Positions 51,031 to 63,547 of a DNA stretch of 64,000 bases are shown in pieces. The notes below the pieces were generated by a model that saw nothing but the letters and a program-made list of their open reading frames with translations, was not told the DNA's origin and searched no databases. Numbering within the stretch: the stretch's first letter is position 1; every line of letters starts with the position of its first letter. This DNA is from Portulaca oleracea. Its lineage: Eukaryota > Streptophyta > Magnoliopsida > Caryophyllales > Portulacaceae. Made by a program: the position numbers and the translations under genes. The stretch is taken from NCBI GenBank assembly GCA_029582165.1, contig CM055883.1, positions 20,368,501-20,432,500 of the forward strand. Reading direction: 5' to 3'.

Positions 51031-51688
51031 ATAAGTTAATTGAGTATTGATTACTTAGTTCAGGCATGTCTTCTTCCTCGTTGTGTACTTCTTCGCCATT
51101 GTTGTGTTCATTCAACGTATCTGCATCTAGTACGATAGTGTCCGGGTTAAAGGCGTCGACGGAGGTTCAAGTGTATTCACGTTTGATTCACCCACCATCT
51201 GCAATTGTTCAATCAAAATATTCTCCGCATCAAATACGGTAGTGTCTACTTCATTGCCATTGATGAGTTGTTCCATCACAATTTCGCATATGAGGCGGCG
51301 CAAGAAGTCGATAAATTGACCAATAAATAATTTGCCCAGAGAGGCGCAAGAAGTCGATGAATTGACCAAGGAAGATTTTTCCCAGAATAAGAGAATTTGC
51401 CCAGAATATGGTTGAACGTGCGTCATATATATAACCCTAACCCATATTTATACTGGGTGTTCCATGCTATGTACACCCGGTCCTACGTTATAATTACTGA
51501 GAGATATGAGGAGGAGAGGTTTCATTTTATGAACCGGATACAAATAAACCTCTTCCATTTGTGGTAAGTAGAAATTAAAGAAAATAGGTCACCAAGTATA
51601 GGTAGAATTGGACATGTTGAGTAGGTATAAATAAAATTTGTAGGTAGAAATATATATATTTTTAAAATTTTTGACATTTTATATAAAA
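51031..51688. other. Spacer with a small internal duplication
   Basis: GCGCAAGAAGTCGAT(A/G)AATTG occurs twice near 51299 and 51342. The minus ORF 51127-51426 spans it but shows no known domain, so no gene is called. Confidence 0.45.
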
Positions 51689-51859
51689 GGGTAGGTTGAC
51701 GCACAAAGCATCCCTGCAAGGGTCTCAGGAGTGTCCCATCACAAAGGTGAAATGTAAGTAAATCTTACCTTGCATTTCTGCAAGAGGTTGCCTATAGGAC
51801 TTGAATCTATTACATCACGATCACACAGTAACAACTTAACCATTATGCCAAGACTCCCC
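51689..51859 (-). mobile_element. Au-type SINE, diverged copy
   Basis: On minus it begins GGGGAGTCTTGGCATAATGG (tRNA-like box A), continues with a decayed box B (GATTCAAGTCC), then CTCTTGCAGAAATGCAAGGT, and ends near TACCCTTTTTAT. The same order is seen in the better copy at 59949-60124. Au SINEs are tRNA-derived and widespread in angiosperms. Confidence 0.85.
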
Positions 51860-52454
51860 TTCAATTTTTACATTCATTTTTATTTTTTTATTTTTTTACT
51901 TCTGCATTATTTTACCTTTTTGTTTACTTTTTTGATATTTTTATATTTTAATTTTTTGATATTCTATTTTTTTTAATTTTATTATTTTTAGTTTATTTAT
52001 ATATTGTAATTTATTTATATTTTTATATTTTTTGTTTTATTTTTTATACTATATTATATTAATTTTTATTTTATTTAATATATGTTTTTATTTTTATAAT
52101 TTATAATTTTTTAAATTATTATTTTATTATTTATGATTTTATTTTAATAAAAAAACCAATGCAAAATAAATTCATAAAATTAGAAGAATTTAGAAATAAA
52201 ATAATGAAAAAATATAAAACTATAACAAAAAGAAAAAAAACAATATAGAAATAAAAACAGAAATATTTAAAATTACAAAATTTTTAATTGAAAATTTTCA
52301 ACAAACAAAACCAATGCTTTTATTTTTAACACTAAATCGCCATATTGTAAGTTCCTTGTTTTAACCTTTTCGTTGAAGGCCCTTGAGATTTTGGTTTGGT
52401 AAAGCTAAACATTATGCAAAGCTCGTAATCTACACTCATTTTGTAGTGTCAACT
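51860..52454. other. Very AT-rich spacer
   Basis: Long T- and A-rich runs, no gene or clear repeat border. Confidence 0.55.
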
Positions 52455-55400
52455 TGTTGCACCCCCAGGTTATTAACCTCTAGATTACGCTAATGACTCA
52501 CTTAACCCAATGATTAGCGCAACGGAAATAGCACATGAGAGTATTACCGCCGTCCACGAGCTAGTGGACAAGGCTACAACACCATCCCAACCACATAAAC
52601 CATAACATGAACTTAAACATCACACACATCATTAACCGCAATGATACATGCTTAACTTGAACAACTCCACAACAACTTATAACCTAACAAAATACATAAC
52701 CCTCATGATAGCAAATCTTCTTTATTTAACTCAGTTTGCTCCCAAATCACCTTCGTTGCCTTACACGACCTAGGGGTTTGTCCTTCTGATGCCTTTCCTT
52801 TTCTCATTTTGCCGAATTCCCTAAAAAGAAAACATAAATCTTCGAAACGTGAGATAAACTCAGTACTTATACCCCTATAATGTAAGAATCATTTCGAAAT
52901 TCATTTTAGATATTTGCACGGTTCCAAATTCATTTAAAACAATGTAAACAACAATAACGATAACAATAATCGATAAACAACAAACATAACTTATCATAAC
53001 ATAAGTCATAACCTAACTCATAATCGTAAAACCATACTTGAATCCACGTAAGGCGTAGCTTAGTTCATAACGTAAACCATAACTCAAATTGTACCCGATA
53101 TCATAAACATAACATACATAGTAATTTAAGGTATAACATAAACCATAACTTATGTGTACCAAAAATACCATGACTTAGCTAATATCTTAACTTATACTTA
53201 ATCTTTACATAAAACCATAACTTGGAAAAAAAAAACCACACTTGAGAGTTCTTTCCTTTGAGCATATCATAATGGAGTTTAGAAGAAAACTAAATCATAC
53301 GTAAACTTGACATAATTCATACATGGAATCATAACATAAACTTGACCTCATTTTTCCATGAATTAAGACTTGTAAATCTTGGTATGTAATTCATAAGACT
53401 TTATTTTGATTCAAACAACTAGGGTAACTTAAGGTACTTAAAAACTTGGTTGCCATATTATTATCTTGAAGGTCCCCAACTTGCGATTATCGGCTAAGCC
53501 TTCTTATGCGCATACCCGGACCGATCGGGAGATCCGGATGGTGGATATTTATATTATCCTATACTGGCCAATTTTTCATAGGTTGTACTTAAGACACAAT
53601 TTCTCTGGTGTGTACTAAGACACAAGATAGCATGGGGTGCACTAGGGCAAAACTAATATGTTGTGCTTATAAGCACAATTTCCCTACAGTGCTCTAAGGC
53701 ACGATTAACATGGTATTCCCTAAGGCACGGTAACATGAGCGAGGCCTTTATTTAGGTGAGAAAACTTGAAAACTTACTTAAACTTTGTTATAACTGGGTT
53801 CCTATATGACTTTCTATAGCATGAATTATCTATAACTTATTTTTGAACAACCTTGTACTTAGGTAGGAGATTACTCATGAAACCTTTAATGACATAAATA
53901 CCTGTTTGCCATAAAATACATAGTCAAAAGTACTTGAATGATATAGAAGTTTTATCATAGAAACTGTGTAACATAAATACTTAAGGTAAGATAATTTACT
54001 TAATAAAACTTACTTGGTACATAAAACCACATAAAACTTACTTATACTTTAACATGACATATGACATTTGAATAAATAACATGAATCCTAAAAATAATCA
54101 TAAAATTTATATGGCATAAAATAAATCGTGTAATAAACTATAAAGGTTACAGACAATATACGTACTTGGGTAACCGTAACCTTACACACACCCAAACTCG
54201 CAGGGACTTGAACAGTTGAGGTCCACGACCTCTTGGAATCACTTAAGAAAGGATAAAAATCATAAATTAGGACCTGACTTGGGTGGAAGAAATGAAGAAT
54301 ATCCTAGTAGAAGTCTAGGATTACTTGATAATTAAACATATTTCCTTAGGTACACTCGAAGGGCCATAACTTCTTCCACAAGTATCGTATCATTATCCAT
54401 AAGGACTTTCTAGAAAGCTAATCTCATGTACTACAATTTTCTAGCTGATCATGAGGGGCAAAACAAGGTTAAGGAGGGTAAAAATCCCCAACACAGTAGG
54501 CTGTCCAGAAAGTATTTATATGTACATTGGTTTTTCGGAAAGTCATAACTCGGGTTATCGACATCGGTTTAGGACATGCAAGCTACCTACGGAAACCTTG
54601 AAGAACATACTAAAACTTTCATGTTGATCACAAACTGATTTAGACAAAGGAAAGGGCTGGAATTTGGCCATGAACATAGGATAGTCACATTAATTTTCTG
54701 GGTAAACTCAGTTTACTGACCAAGGTTCGGTGACTCATAACTTTCACTCCTAATATCCTATGGCCATGAAATTTACCTTTCTGAAAAGCTTGACACACGT
54801 TCTACAACCTTCATGTTGAACACTTAAGCTAAAAAAAAAAGCTCCAAACAGCCTTAAAACATGCATTTATATACCTATCTCAAAAATCGTATACAAATTA
54901 CACATGCTCACGATTTTTGCCATAACTTGAGATATACGTATCGAAACCCGAAATTTCAAAAACCGGCTGTTAGCTAACATCTAAGGCTACCTATTCATGC
55001 CATAAAATGGGTCAACCTCACATTTTATATTTTTTGGAATTTTCACATTACAACCAGAATTGAATGTATGTTGAATTTGGCTCCTTACATGTACTTTAAC
55101 CTCAAGTATTCCACACTAAACTCTCCCAAATAAACTCTTAAACATACTTGACTTCCAGCACTAAACCACCTAGAATTCATACTTCAATGGTATGATTTTA
55201 TGCATGCAAAAACATAGTCTTATCTTCCCTACATAACCCTTTAAGCAATCCTTCATCCAACACTCCAATCATTACTAATTTGATGGTCTAACATAAATCA
55301 AGGTAGATGCAACTACTCAAGTCTTTTAATATCAATCTATCACTGAAAAATACCTCCTTTAAATAATCATGCATGTTGAGATATAACTAATTCTCCACTC

Positions 55401-55711
55401 ATTCCAAACATTAGATCACAATTTCATCACATTCTTGTTTACTTACTTAATAGCATGCTTCACTAGCCCCACAATCAACACTTGAACTTGTATAAAACAA
55501 GATTATTGCTCTTAAAACATTAAAAAAAAAAACAACACCAAATTAGATTGTATACATAACCTAACACTTGAAAGTAGTGTGAGAGATGGGAGATATTACC
55601 TCACAAGAGAAGTGGAAGAAAGAAGAGGAAGGAAGATGGCGTGGTGGTGGTCCGCGTCGGTGGCTGGGGAAGCAAAACAGAGAGGGGGGAGGGGTCGGCA
55701 GTGAGGAGAAC

Positions 55712-55762
<51 letters not shown>

Positions 55763-55935
55763 CTTTAGTGAGGGAGTGAGTGTAAAATGATTCAAAAAAA
55801 AAAATTGAAGAAGTGTGTCTTGCAATTAATCAAATTTGGCTTCTGCGATTTCACTCTCAGCTATTATTCTAAGAGATGGCGTAGCTATTTAAACGGGAAG
55901 TAATGCTTCCCTGCCATAAACTAGGGAATAAGGGG
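52455..55935 (-). mobile_element. Truncated, diverged copy of the 4717-8224 LTR
   Basis: The left end TGTTGCACCCCC followed by the ATTAGCGCAACGGAA and ATTACCGCCGTCC blocks matches the left end of the solo LTR (ATTAGCGCAGCGGAA, ATTACCGTTGTCC). Similarity is patchy through the middle. The right end lacks the U3 part and abuts integrase sequence at 55936. It includes a roughly 45-bp degenerate array with AAGGCAC(A/G) strings at 53590-53740 and a (GA)24 run at 55713-55760. No genes. Confidence 0.7.
55713..55760. repeat. (GA)24 microsatellite
   Basis: 48 bp of GA repeat inside the truncated LTR. Confidence 0.95.
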
Positions 55936-56207
55936 TAGTTCCGGTGGCTGTCCTGATAGAGGTTCGGTATTGCCATAAGGCGAAGGCTAGCTAGTATGGC
56001 CAATCCTTGTAGATAATGATCATCATCTTGATAATCTTTGTGACAGTTTTATCGGCTGCTTCCACCTCTCTATTAGGTTGTGGCTGATATACTGACGACT
56101 TGTAATGCTTGATCTTATACTTAGCTATAAGCTTTTAGCCTCTTTTTTGAGGTGACATCCATTGTCACTTATTATTTGATCATGTGATACTCCATGCTAG
56201 CATATGA

Positions 56208-56571
56208 GGGGGAAATGAGCCAAGCCGAGCTCGAGCCTATAAGGCTTGAGGCTTGACTTGTTACTTTTCAGGTAAGCTTGAGCTTGGCTTGCGGCTTGCC
56301 GAGCTTGAATATATTTGGCTTGGGCTTGGCTTGCCAAAGCTCGTGGGCTTGGCTTGCGGATTGGTTGTTACGACAAATAATAATCATTTATATTTTAAGT
56401 AGTAATTAATTTGGAAAATAAATTAAATTTTATTATAAAGACAAAATTATGTGTAATGTTTTGATTTAGTTGCGGAATACTAATATCCTAATACAATATT
56501 ATGTGATAGGTTGCCCTCGATAGGATTTTATAATGTTTTTAACTACTTATATTAGCCTCTTTGACTAAATA

Positions 56572-56654
<83 letters not shown>

Positions 56655-56863
56655 TCAACATTAAAAAAGTCAATGAATTTGTAATATTAGAATACACATA
56701 CAAGCTTATTAGGCTTGCCAAGCCTAACAAGCCGAGCTACTCATGGCTTAACTTGGCTTGTCTAATTCACGAGCTCGAGCCCGAGCCAAGCCGAGCTACA
56801 TGAGCTTTTTGCTGAGGCAGTTTGCGAAGGCTCACGAGCCGGCTTGGCTCATTTCAACCCCTA
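56208..56863. mobile_element. hAT-like non-autonomous element
   Basis: The ends are inverted: left GGGGGAAATGAGCCAAGCCG, right (inverted) GGGGTTGAAATGAGCCAAGC. Flanked by CTAGCATATGA at 56197-56207 and 56864-56874. The interior is full of GAGCTCGAG/GGCTTG strings and a long (TA)n run at 56577-56651. Removing it with one flank copy restores the integrase match. No transposase. Confidence 0.85.
56577..56651. repeat. (TA)n microsatellite
   Basis: About 75 bp of TA with one G interruption, in the middle of the hAT-like element. Confidence 0.95.
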
Positions 56864-57086
56864 CTAGCATATGATGTTGTGTAATATGAACTTAGCAACT
56901 TGCTTAGAGTTTAAGGTAGCAGAAGAGGCTGCTTCTACCCATTTGGTGATGTAGTTTATTGTCACTAGTACAAATTCATGTCCTCCGATGCATTTAAGGG
57001 TGATTTTCCCTATGATGTCTAATACCTTAGACAAAGAAGGACCAAGGTGATGTGAGAATGGTAAGGTATGATGGGGTTTGATGTTG

Positions 57087-58563
57087 CTAGACCTGTCAAA
57101 CAAGTACTTTAGTTTGGGTTTGGGTCATACATACTTCGGGTCGGGAAAGCTATGGGTGAGAGGTTTTCGGGTAGAGGTTTGGGTTCAGATTGGGTTGACC
57201 TTGGGTTCAGGTTGACTCAGGTGAACATATCTTCAGTTGGATTTGGGTTGATTCGGATTTACTTCGGGTGAGAATCTTACGGGTGCGGCCAGTTTAGTTC
57301 GATTATAGTTCGCGCCAGTTTAAGTTTGGATAATGGTTTCGGGTCTATTCTAGGTCTGATGTACATTGGGTTAGGTTTCATTCGAGTCGGGTAATGTTTG
57401 AATCAGGTTGAATTCGGGATAGGGTAACATCGGGTATTTGGGACTAAACTACTCAAAAATCTTGAGTCAAGATCTTAGATATAAACCAAATGACAATGAC
57501 AAAATTGAATATCCAACCCACGTCCAAACTAGCAAAAAGTTTGACCCTTGATTTATTGATCACCTGATTAATTGATTTACGTGGTTAGACTAGGGTGAGA
57601 GAAAATTTGACCCATGATTTACGAGTGTCCTAGCAACCAAAATTTTTCCGATCCTGAACACTTTGTAAATACTTAAATTTTTGTTGAGAAATATTTTATA
57701 TATCAAGAAATATATTAAGAACCTATTAAACGTATAGTCATGAAGCAAAACTTTCAGGAATATGAAATGCAAATAAAGGGTAAACATAGGAAGAAAATGA
57801 ATTTGGAGTTGACATTGTCATTTTCTTTCTAGAGTAATTATTTTGTGTGTACCACTTACTACGTTTAGGTGAAAACGCAAAATTCCAATGTCAACCATAT
57901 ATGGATAGTCTTACGGTTATCACCTTGCATTAAGATGAGATTATTATTTACATATTTATCTAAAATACACTAGTAAAAAGTTGTAGCATTTTATTTAGGA
58001 TTGTATGGATTATGTTTGGACTGTTTGGTAGTTCTCATGGCTAGCTTATATCACTTTAGGTATATTTCATTACTATCATATCAATCCACATTAATAATAA
58101 CTTTAATTGATTCAAACTAAAGTTTGGTTTGTTGAAGTTTTGGTTGGGTCATCTTGTTTAAGGGTTTGTCCGGGTATGAATTGGATTGGTTTAAAATCGT
58201 GTATGGTCGGTTCCGATTTGGGTTATTCCTATTCGGATACCTTTGGGTCATGTCAATATGGTTCGGGTTTGAATCGGGCCGGGTCTTTACAGTTGATGGC
58301 AATAATTTGGCTCGGTTTGGTTATGATTCATGTCTTTCGGGTGTCAGTTTATTCAGTTCATGAGAAGTTTCGGGTTTAGATCGATTTTGATGTGGGTCAT
58401 TTCGGTTCATAATAGGTCTTGGGTTTGATTCGGCTTTGGCCCTGATCATTTCGAATGTTCTGGTCATAATCGGTTCATCTCACTTTGGATGTGAGCTCAA
58501 GTATGGGATCAGGTCATTCGGTTCGAATATCGGGTTTCAGATTAGTTTTGACAGGTCTGGCTA
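57087..58563. mobile_element. hAT-like element with GACCTGTCAAA ends
   Basis: Left end CTAGACCTGTCAAAC; right end inverted TAGCCAGACCTGTCAAAAC. Flanked by GATGTTG at 57080-57086 and 58564-58570 (7 of an expected 8 bp). Subterminal parts are rich in GGGTTTGGGT and TCGGGTCGGG, as in many plant hAT elements. No transposase; the centre is AT-rich. Confidence 0.8.
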
Positions 58564-59948
58564 GATGTTGTAGGTTAGCGTAGATTTGGCATTTAGGGCA
58601 CTTTTTGATGAGCTGATGACAGTCATTTTCTAAAGTAGACCAGTAGTACCCTGCTCGCTGGATCTTCTTAATGATCATATTCCCATTCATGTGTTGCCCA
58701 TACTCTCCTCCATGTACGGCTTCCATGAGGTTCTACAACTCATCCTTGTCTAGGCATAACAAGTGTATGCCTATATAGGTGCTTTTATAGAGCTCACCTT
58801 GTATTAGGCAATAGTGTGCTTTTAGGAGTCTGATAGTTCGTTTTACTCGTGACGAGGTGTTTAGGCTTCGTTTTGAGCGTAAATGCATACTATTTCCTAA
58901 GCATTTTTCCTCGATCCCGCTAATAAACGTAGTGGTTTTATGTTGTTTTCCCTCCCTTTTTAGGTACCCTTTGCAATAATGTGCAAATAGAGGAAAAGTG
59001 CGCAGAAAGAGGCAAAACCGGAATGAATTGAAGGATAGATGAGATTCAAATGTGAATCCTGACGGCTCGACAAGGTGGAAGCTAAAGCCATAGGCCCAAG
59101 GATCTCAAGAGGATTCGGGACAGAAGAGACCTCACAGCCATGACACACTAAGTCACGATCGTAACTGAGTCCTCCTAAGGCCAAGGAAATGAAATGTCAA
59201 ACACCCTCGGATAGAAGGGGAGTCATGACCGTGCTCAATCCCTCAAAGTCGTGACTCATCAAATCAAAGTCCTCGTTAAAGAGCAATAGACATCTCACAG
59301 CCGTGGCTCACTCCTTCACGGCCGTGACAAGCAAAAAACCAGATTAAGACAGAGGGCACCTCACGGTCACAACCTCCATAGGTCACGCCCGTGAGGAACT
59401 GAAATGAGCTTTCCCCTTCCCCAAGAAATAACGGTCCTTGATAGTATACGATCCTAATCCTAAGTGAACAATTCCAAATCCCTCTCGCTAGAGTTAGGAT
59501 TCAGAATCAATCACACTGCCCTATAATTTGAATTCGATATTTGGAAGGATTCATAACCTCCCGGCACCCGAAATCCTCCAATTATCAAGTGGAAAACTAG
59601 GGTGGAACATCTCTTTACCTCATTAATCACCCTAATCCCACTAATTCAAGCTTAATCTTCCATTAAGGGTCCTTAATTACCCCCTAACCTTAGAAAACCT
59701 AGCCACTAACCATGATAATTAACATACTTAACCAAAAACCCTAGTAACATCTAATAACCGTAACCAGAATCAACCCTGATAACCCTAACCCTAAAACTTA
59801 CCCTCAAAAGACCCTAATAAACCTAAACATAGACTGGCCTTAATAACATCTAATATTAAACTAACCAAAACCCTAATATACCTAACTTAATGACCCAATA
59901 AAGACACCTATTGAGCTCATAGCACACGTACTAACCTAACATTATAAA

Positions 59949-60124
59949 GGGCAACCCGGTGCACAAAGCGTCCTCGCAAGTAGGGGTCCGGGGAAGGGTC
60001 CCATTGTAAAGGTGTAATGCACGCAGACCTTACCTTGCATTTCTGCAAGAGGCTGTTTCCAGGACTCGAACCCGTGACCTCACGATCACAAGGCAACAAC
60101 TCAACCGTTGCGCCAAGGCTCCCC
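59949..60124 (-). mobile_element. Au-type SINE, well preserved
   Basis: On minus: GGGGAGCCTTGGCGCAACGG with box A TGGCGCAACGG, then box B GGTTCGAGTCC, CAGCCTCTTGCAGAAATGCA, TTCCCCGGACCC and TGCACCGGGTTGCCC at the 3' end. This is the recognised order of the Au SINE family (tRNA-derived head, short conserved tail). Copied by a LINE's reverse transcriptase; it codes for no protein. Confidence 0.93.
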
Positions 60125-60554
60125 TTCTAAAGAAATAATTCAAAAAGAAACTAAAAACCTACTACCAAATAATACTGCTTGACTGAGACAAAAGGAAGAA
60201 AGAAGAAAAGAAGGAAAATAAAGCAGAGGACAGAAACAAAGAGAAAGGAAAGGAAAGGAAACAAAACAATAAAAACACCAATTACTAAACTACCAGATCG
60301 AAAACAGGGAGAAAGAAATAAAACAGGAAAAAGAATGAAAACAGAGAGAAAGAAAGAAACAGGGGGAGACAAATAAAACATAACAGAGCAAAATAAGGGA
60401 AGGGGAAAATAGAGCATACAGACAGAGAACAAGGCCAATGAAACAGAGCATCAACAATCAAAACCCAAAATCGAATCACTCATACCATCTTCCAAAATCA
60501 AACCTCAATTCACCATTCAATGAAATCAACAGAGTAACAAGAAAAGTTAATAAG

Positions 60555-60903
60555 TAGGGATGTTCACGGTGCGGTTCGGGGCGGTTCCGGCTTCACGAAA
60601 CGGTGCACCGTATGAAACAGATTTCCAAAATTGTAAACTGGTACCAGAACACCCGATTTTTTAAACCGGTGCACCGAATTTGACGGTTCGGTATCACCGG
60701 TTAACCAGAACCGCCTTTATTTCCATAAAAATTTAAAAAATCATCATTTTATCAAACCAAAAATAAAAATCAGGCTCGATTTCGATTTTTCGAAGCCAAA
60801 TATGATAATGCACTAATGCCCACATAGTGTCAATTAGCCATTATTCAATCTATTTTTTTTCCGTAGTGTATTCAAGTTGATTTTTGTGTAAAAAGTTTTT
60901 TTA

Positions 60904-60964
<61 letters not shown>

Positions 60965-61147
60965 CTGTGCGACTTCGGTTCTCCGCCGGTTTGAATATCC
61001 CAAACCGGAACCGCCCTTTTAGCATCCGGTTTTTCCGGTTCGGTGCACCAGAATTTTAAGGCGGTTCGGTGTTGCGCGTTTCTGGTTTTATTTATTTTTT
61101 TGTTGGTTTTCAGTTCGGTGTGGCGGTTCTTGATTTTTTGAACAGCC
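60555..61147. mobile_element. hAT-like MITE
   Basis: Left end TAGGGATGTTCACGGTGCGG, right end inverted GGCTGTTCAAAAAATCAAG. Flanked by TTAATAAG (60547-60554) and TTAATAAT (61148-61155), an 8-bp duplication with one change. Interior rich in CGGTTCGG and CGGTGCACCG, plus (TA)n at 60908-60962. No ORF of interest. Confidence 0.8.
60908..60962. repeat. (TA)n microsatellite
   Basis: About 54 bp of uninterrupted TA repeat inside the hAT-like MITE. Confidence 0.95.
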
Positions 61148-61549
61148 TTAATAATAAGCGTCGAAGACAGGATATTAGATCTAAGAAGATGAACATAACC
61201 TTAATCAAAATACTAAAATCCGAATTAAACATGTATTAAATAATAAGCAGACCTCATCTAACCCTAAAACTATGAACTAACCCTAAGGATGGAGGCTTGG
61301 GTCTAGGAAATCCCAAAACCAACCATAAGCTTTCAAAATCGGCTCTCACCTTCCTTTTATACTCGAAAACTCAGCTACTCCTTTAATCTCGACCATCGAT
61401 TCTTCTTCAATCTGAACGGTTGAGATGCCTCGAGCAATTACAGAAAAAGGTGGTGGTGGTGTATGCGTCGATGGCCCTGTTGTTGCGTGTGTACTTCCAC
61501 TGCTCTCTCAACCAAATCTGCAAAATGAGAAGAAAGACGGTGAGTGAGA
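61148..61549. other. Spacer inside the LTR-like region
   Basis: No gene. Ends with the left flank GTGAGTGAGAGA of the next element (starting 61540). Confidence 0.5.
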
Positions 61550-62458
61550 GAGTTCCTGGATAAAAATGCCACTACACTACGCAAAAATTACAATTTTGCC
61601 ACCCGAAAAAAAATGTAATGAAAATGTCATTAATTTATGTTAACTGTGACAAAAATGTCACTTTACCTGTTTGTTACCTGTTACAGCTAGTTGTAGACAG
61701 ATGAAGGGTGTTTAATGTCTTGATTAATATTGCTCAACCAAATTAATTACCCTCCCCTTAATTTTTTTTACATCTTAAATTAACTGCCCCTCTCACCCAG
61801 ACTTCATCTTCTTCTTTCTTCCTCCATTGTCCTCTTCAATCTTCTTTGCTATTGTCCGCCATAACTGAGCTCTGTTTCAGGTCTTCTTCTTCATTTCTGG
61901 GCATTAAAATTAGGGCTTTCAGTTAACGTCTTCATTTGTTAACCTGGAAAACCCTAGCAGGGGTGTTCCCAACAAAGGAAAAGGAGGAAGCCATTGCTAA
62001 ATTTGGTGTGAAATTAGGGTTTTTCAGGGTGAGAAAGGAAGAAGAAAGAAGAAATCCCTAATTTTTACACTCAGAATTGAAGAAGAAATGAGGCAGAGGA
62101 GTTATGGCAGGAGTTTTGCAAGGGGGTTGGAGAAGAGAAGAGGAGTGGAGGAAGAAGACAACAAAAGATGAGGAATCTGGGGGAAGGGAAGTTAATTTAT
62201 GTAGTAAAAAAATTAAGGGGAGGGTAATTAATTTAGATGGGTAAATATTAATTAGAGTAGGAGAAAATTTGAATGCTTAATCAACAAATTAAACACACTT
62301 AACCTGTATAAAACCGGCTGTTGCAGGTCACAAACAGGTAAAGTGGCATTTTTGTTACAATCAACATAAATTAATGGCATTTTCATTACATGTTTTTTTT
62401 TTCAGGTGACAAAATTGCAATTTTCTCAAAGTTTAGTGACATTTTTATCCAAGAACTC
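61550..62458. mobile_element. Short non-autonomous MULE-like element
   Basis: Left tip GAGTTCCTGGATAAAAATG, right tip inverted GAGTTCTTGGATAAAAATG. About 180 bp next to each tip are inverted copies (for example GTAATGAAAATG(T/C)CATTAATTTATG). GTGAGTGAGAGA flanks both sides (61540, 62459), fitting a 9-11 bp duplication. No transposase. Confidence 0.8.
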
Positions 62459-63547
62459 GTGAGTGAGAGATAGACAGAGATATCGTGAAAAATTAGAGAA
62501 GAAGAAGAAGAAAAGAAAGAGATGAGAAGAAGAGATAAAAGAGAGAAGAGAGAAGAGAGAAGGAGATGAGATGGTTGACGGAGGTGAGGTCGGCTGGAGT
62601 TTGCGCAGAAGGGAAGAAGGGAAACAGAGAAGAAGAAAGATGTTGGGACAGGGAAGAAGAGGGACGAAAAGAAGGGAATTGAAAAGAGGATTAGGGTTGG
62701 TGGGTTTTGTTTCAGCTGAGGGATAGGAGAGGGAGAAGGGTCGGGTCGGGTCGAGTTTGTGGGTGAATGAATGGGGGGCTGGGTATTATGTAGATGAATT
62801 GGGCTGGGTTTGTAGAAGGATGTGGGCCGAGTAGAAGGAAAGAAGAGGGGGAAAATTGGGTTGATTTAGGATTAGGATTTAGGTATTTATTTTTATTTTC
62901 AATTTTTAATAATTTTATTTTAATTTTATAATAAAAATAACTAAAATAAAAAATGAAATAAAATCTAAAAAAGATATAAAATCAATAAAACATAATAATA
63001 AACCTAATTTAATTTTTTAAAACAAGCAAAAAGTCATAGAATAAAAGGGTAAAAATCATGCAAAATACAGAATAAACACCCCCCACAAACTTAGACTTTT
63101 GCTCGTCCTGAGTAAAATAGAAAAAAGCAAAACAGACAAGACAAACTACCTAAGTGATTGAGGTCCATCTCAACCTACATTGTTATCTAAGTCAGCAAGG
63201 CAGCCAGAGAGGACTTTCTTTCCTGAAGTCCACAGCAGGTCTAGTTCCTATTGGGATCTAGCTGGGAATCCAGGAAGGATCAAGTCCCTCATCCAGCAAG
63301 ACTAGGTCAACAGGTGAATGCAGGTCCTAGGGTAATTTTGAATCATTTAAAGAGAGGCATTTGATCACCCAGGGAGCCTTTGAGGAATGTACCTTGGCCT
63401 TAGAACCAAAGTCCAATTCATGCAATTGAACCTTGGCAGAACCCCAACATGTGAAATCAGGGTTTATGTTTTCCTAAGGTCTGAATAAGCTGTGTATAAA
63501 GGCAATGGAATTTAGGGGATTTTATGTATTCGATGGTCTATCTACAG
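62459..63547. other. Spacer before the last exon, no gene seen
   Basis: GA-rich (62465-62720), then AT-rich, then ordinary sequence from 63110. Likely the tail of the LTR-like region followed by intron of the gene that ends at 63756. Confidence 0.45.

Larger units (their letters stand above)
55936..58828 (-). pseudogene. Tat/Ogre-type integrase remnant, interrupted by two hAT-like elements
   Basis: Three pieces read in order on minus: 58828-58564 (zinc domain with VHGGEYGQHMN and KCPKCQIYANLQH), 57086-56864 (first catalytic Asp region, LDIIGKITLKCIGG, NYITKWVEAA) and 56207-55936 (ISDNGCH, QPNREVEAADKT, then [12 protein letters not shown] in another frame). The pieces line up with the integrase at 13021-13990. 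The gaps are exactly the two elements at 57087-58563 and 56208-56863. Further stops and shifts show it is long dead. The junction at 55936 with an LTR marks where the rest was lost. Confidence 0.85.
58832..63100. mobile_element. Long LTR-like region hosting a SINE, a hAT-like and a MULE-like element
   Basis: Starts near CTGATAGTTCGTTTTACTC and ends near a CCCCCCACAAACTTAGACTTTTGCTCGTCC block, a type often seen in large plant LTR elements. It contains palindromic CACGG modules at 59120-59395, including TCACGGCCGTGA at 59316-59327, and an ACCCTAA-rich stretch at 59620-59890. No long ORF with known domains. The borders are not proved. Confidence 0.4.

Noticed and set aside
59600..59900. Interstitial telomere repeat (ACCCTAA-rich)
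   Set aside because: CCCTAA strings are scattered and irregular with no run of three exact TTTAGGG-type units; better read as a decayed low-complexity part of the LTR-like region.
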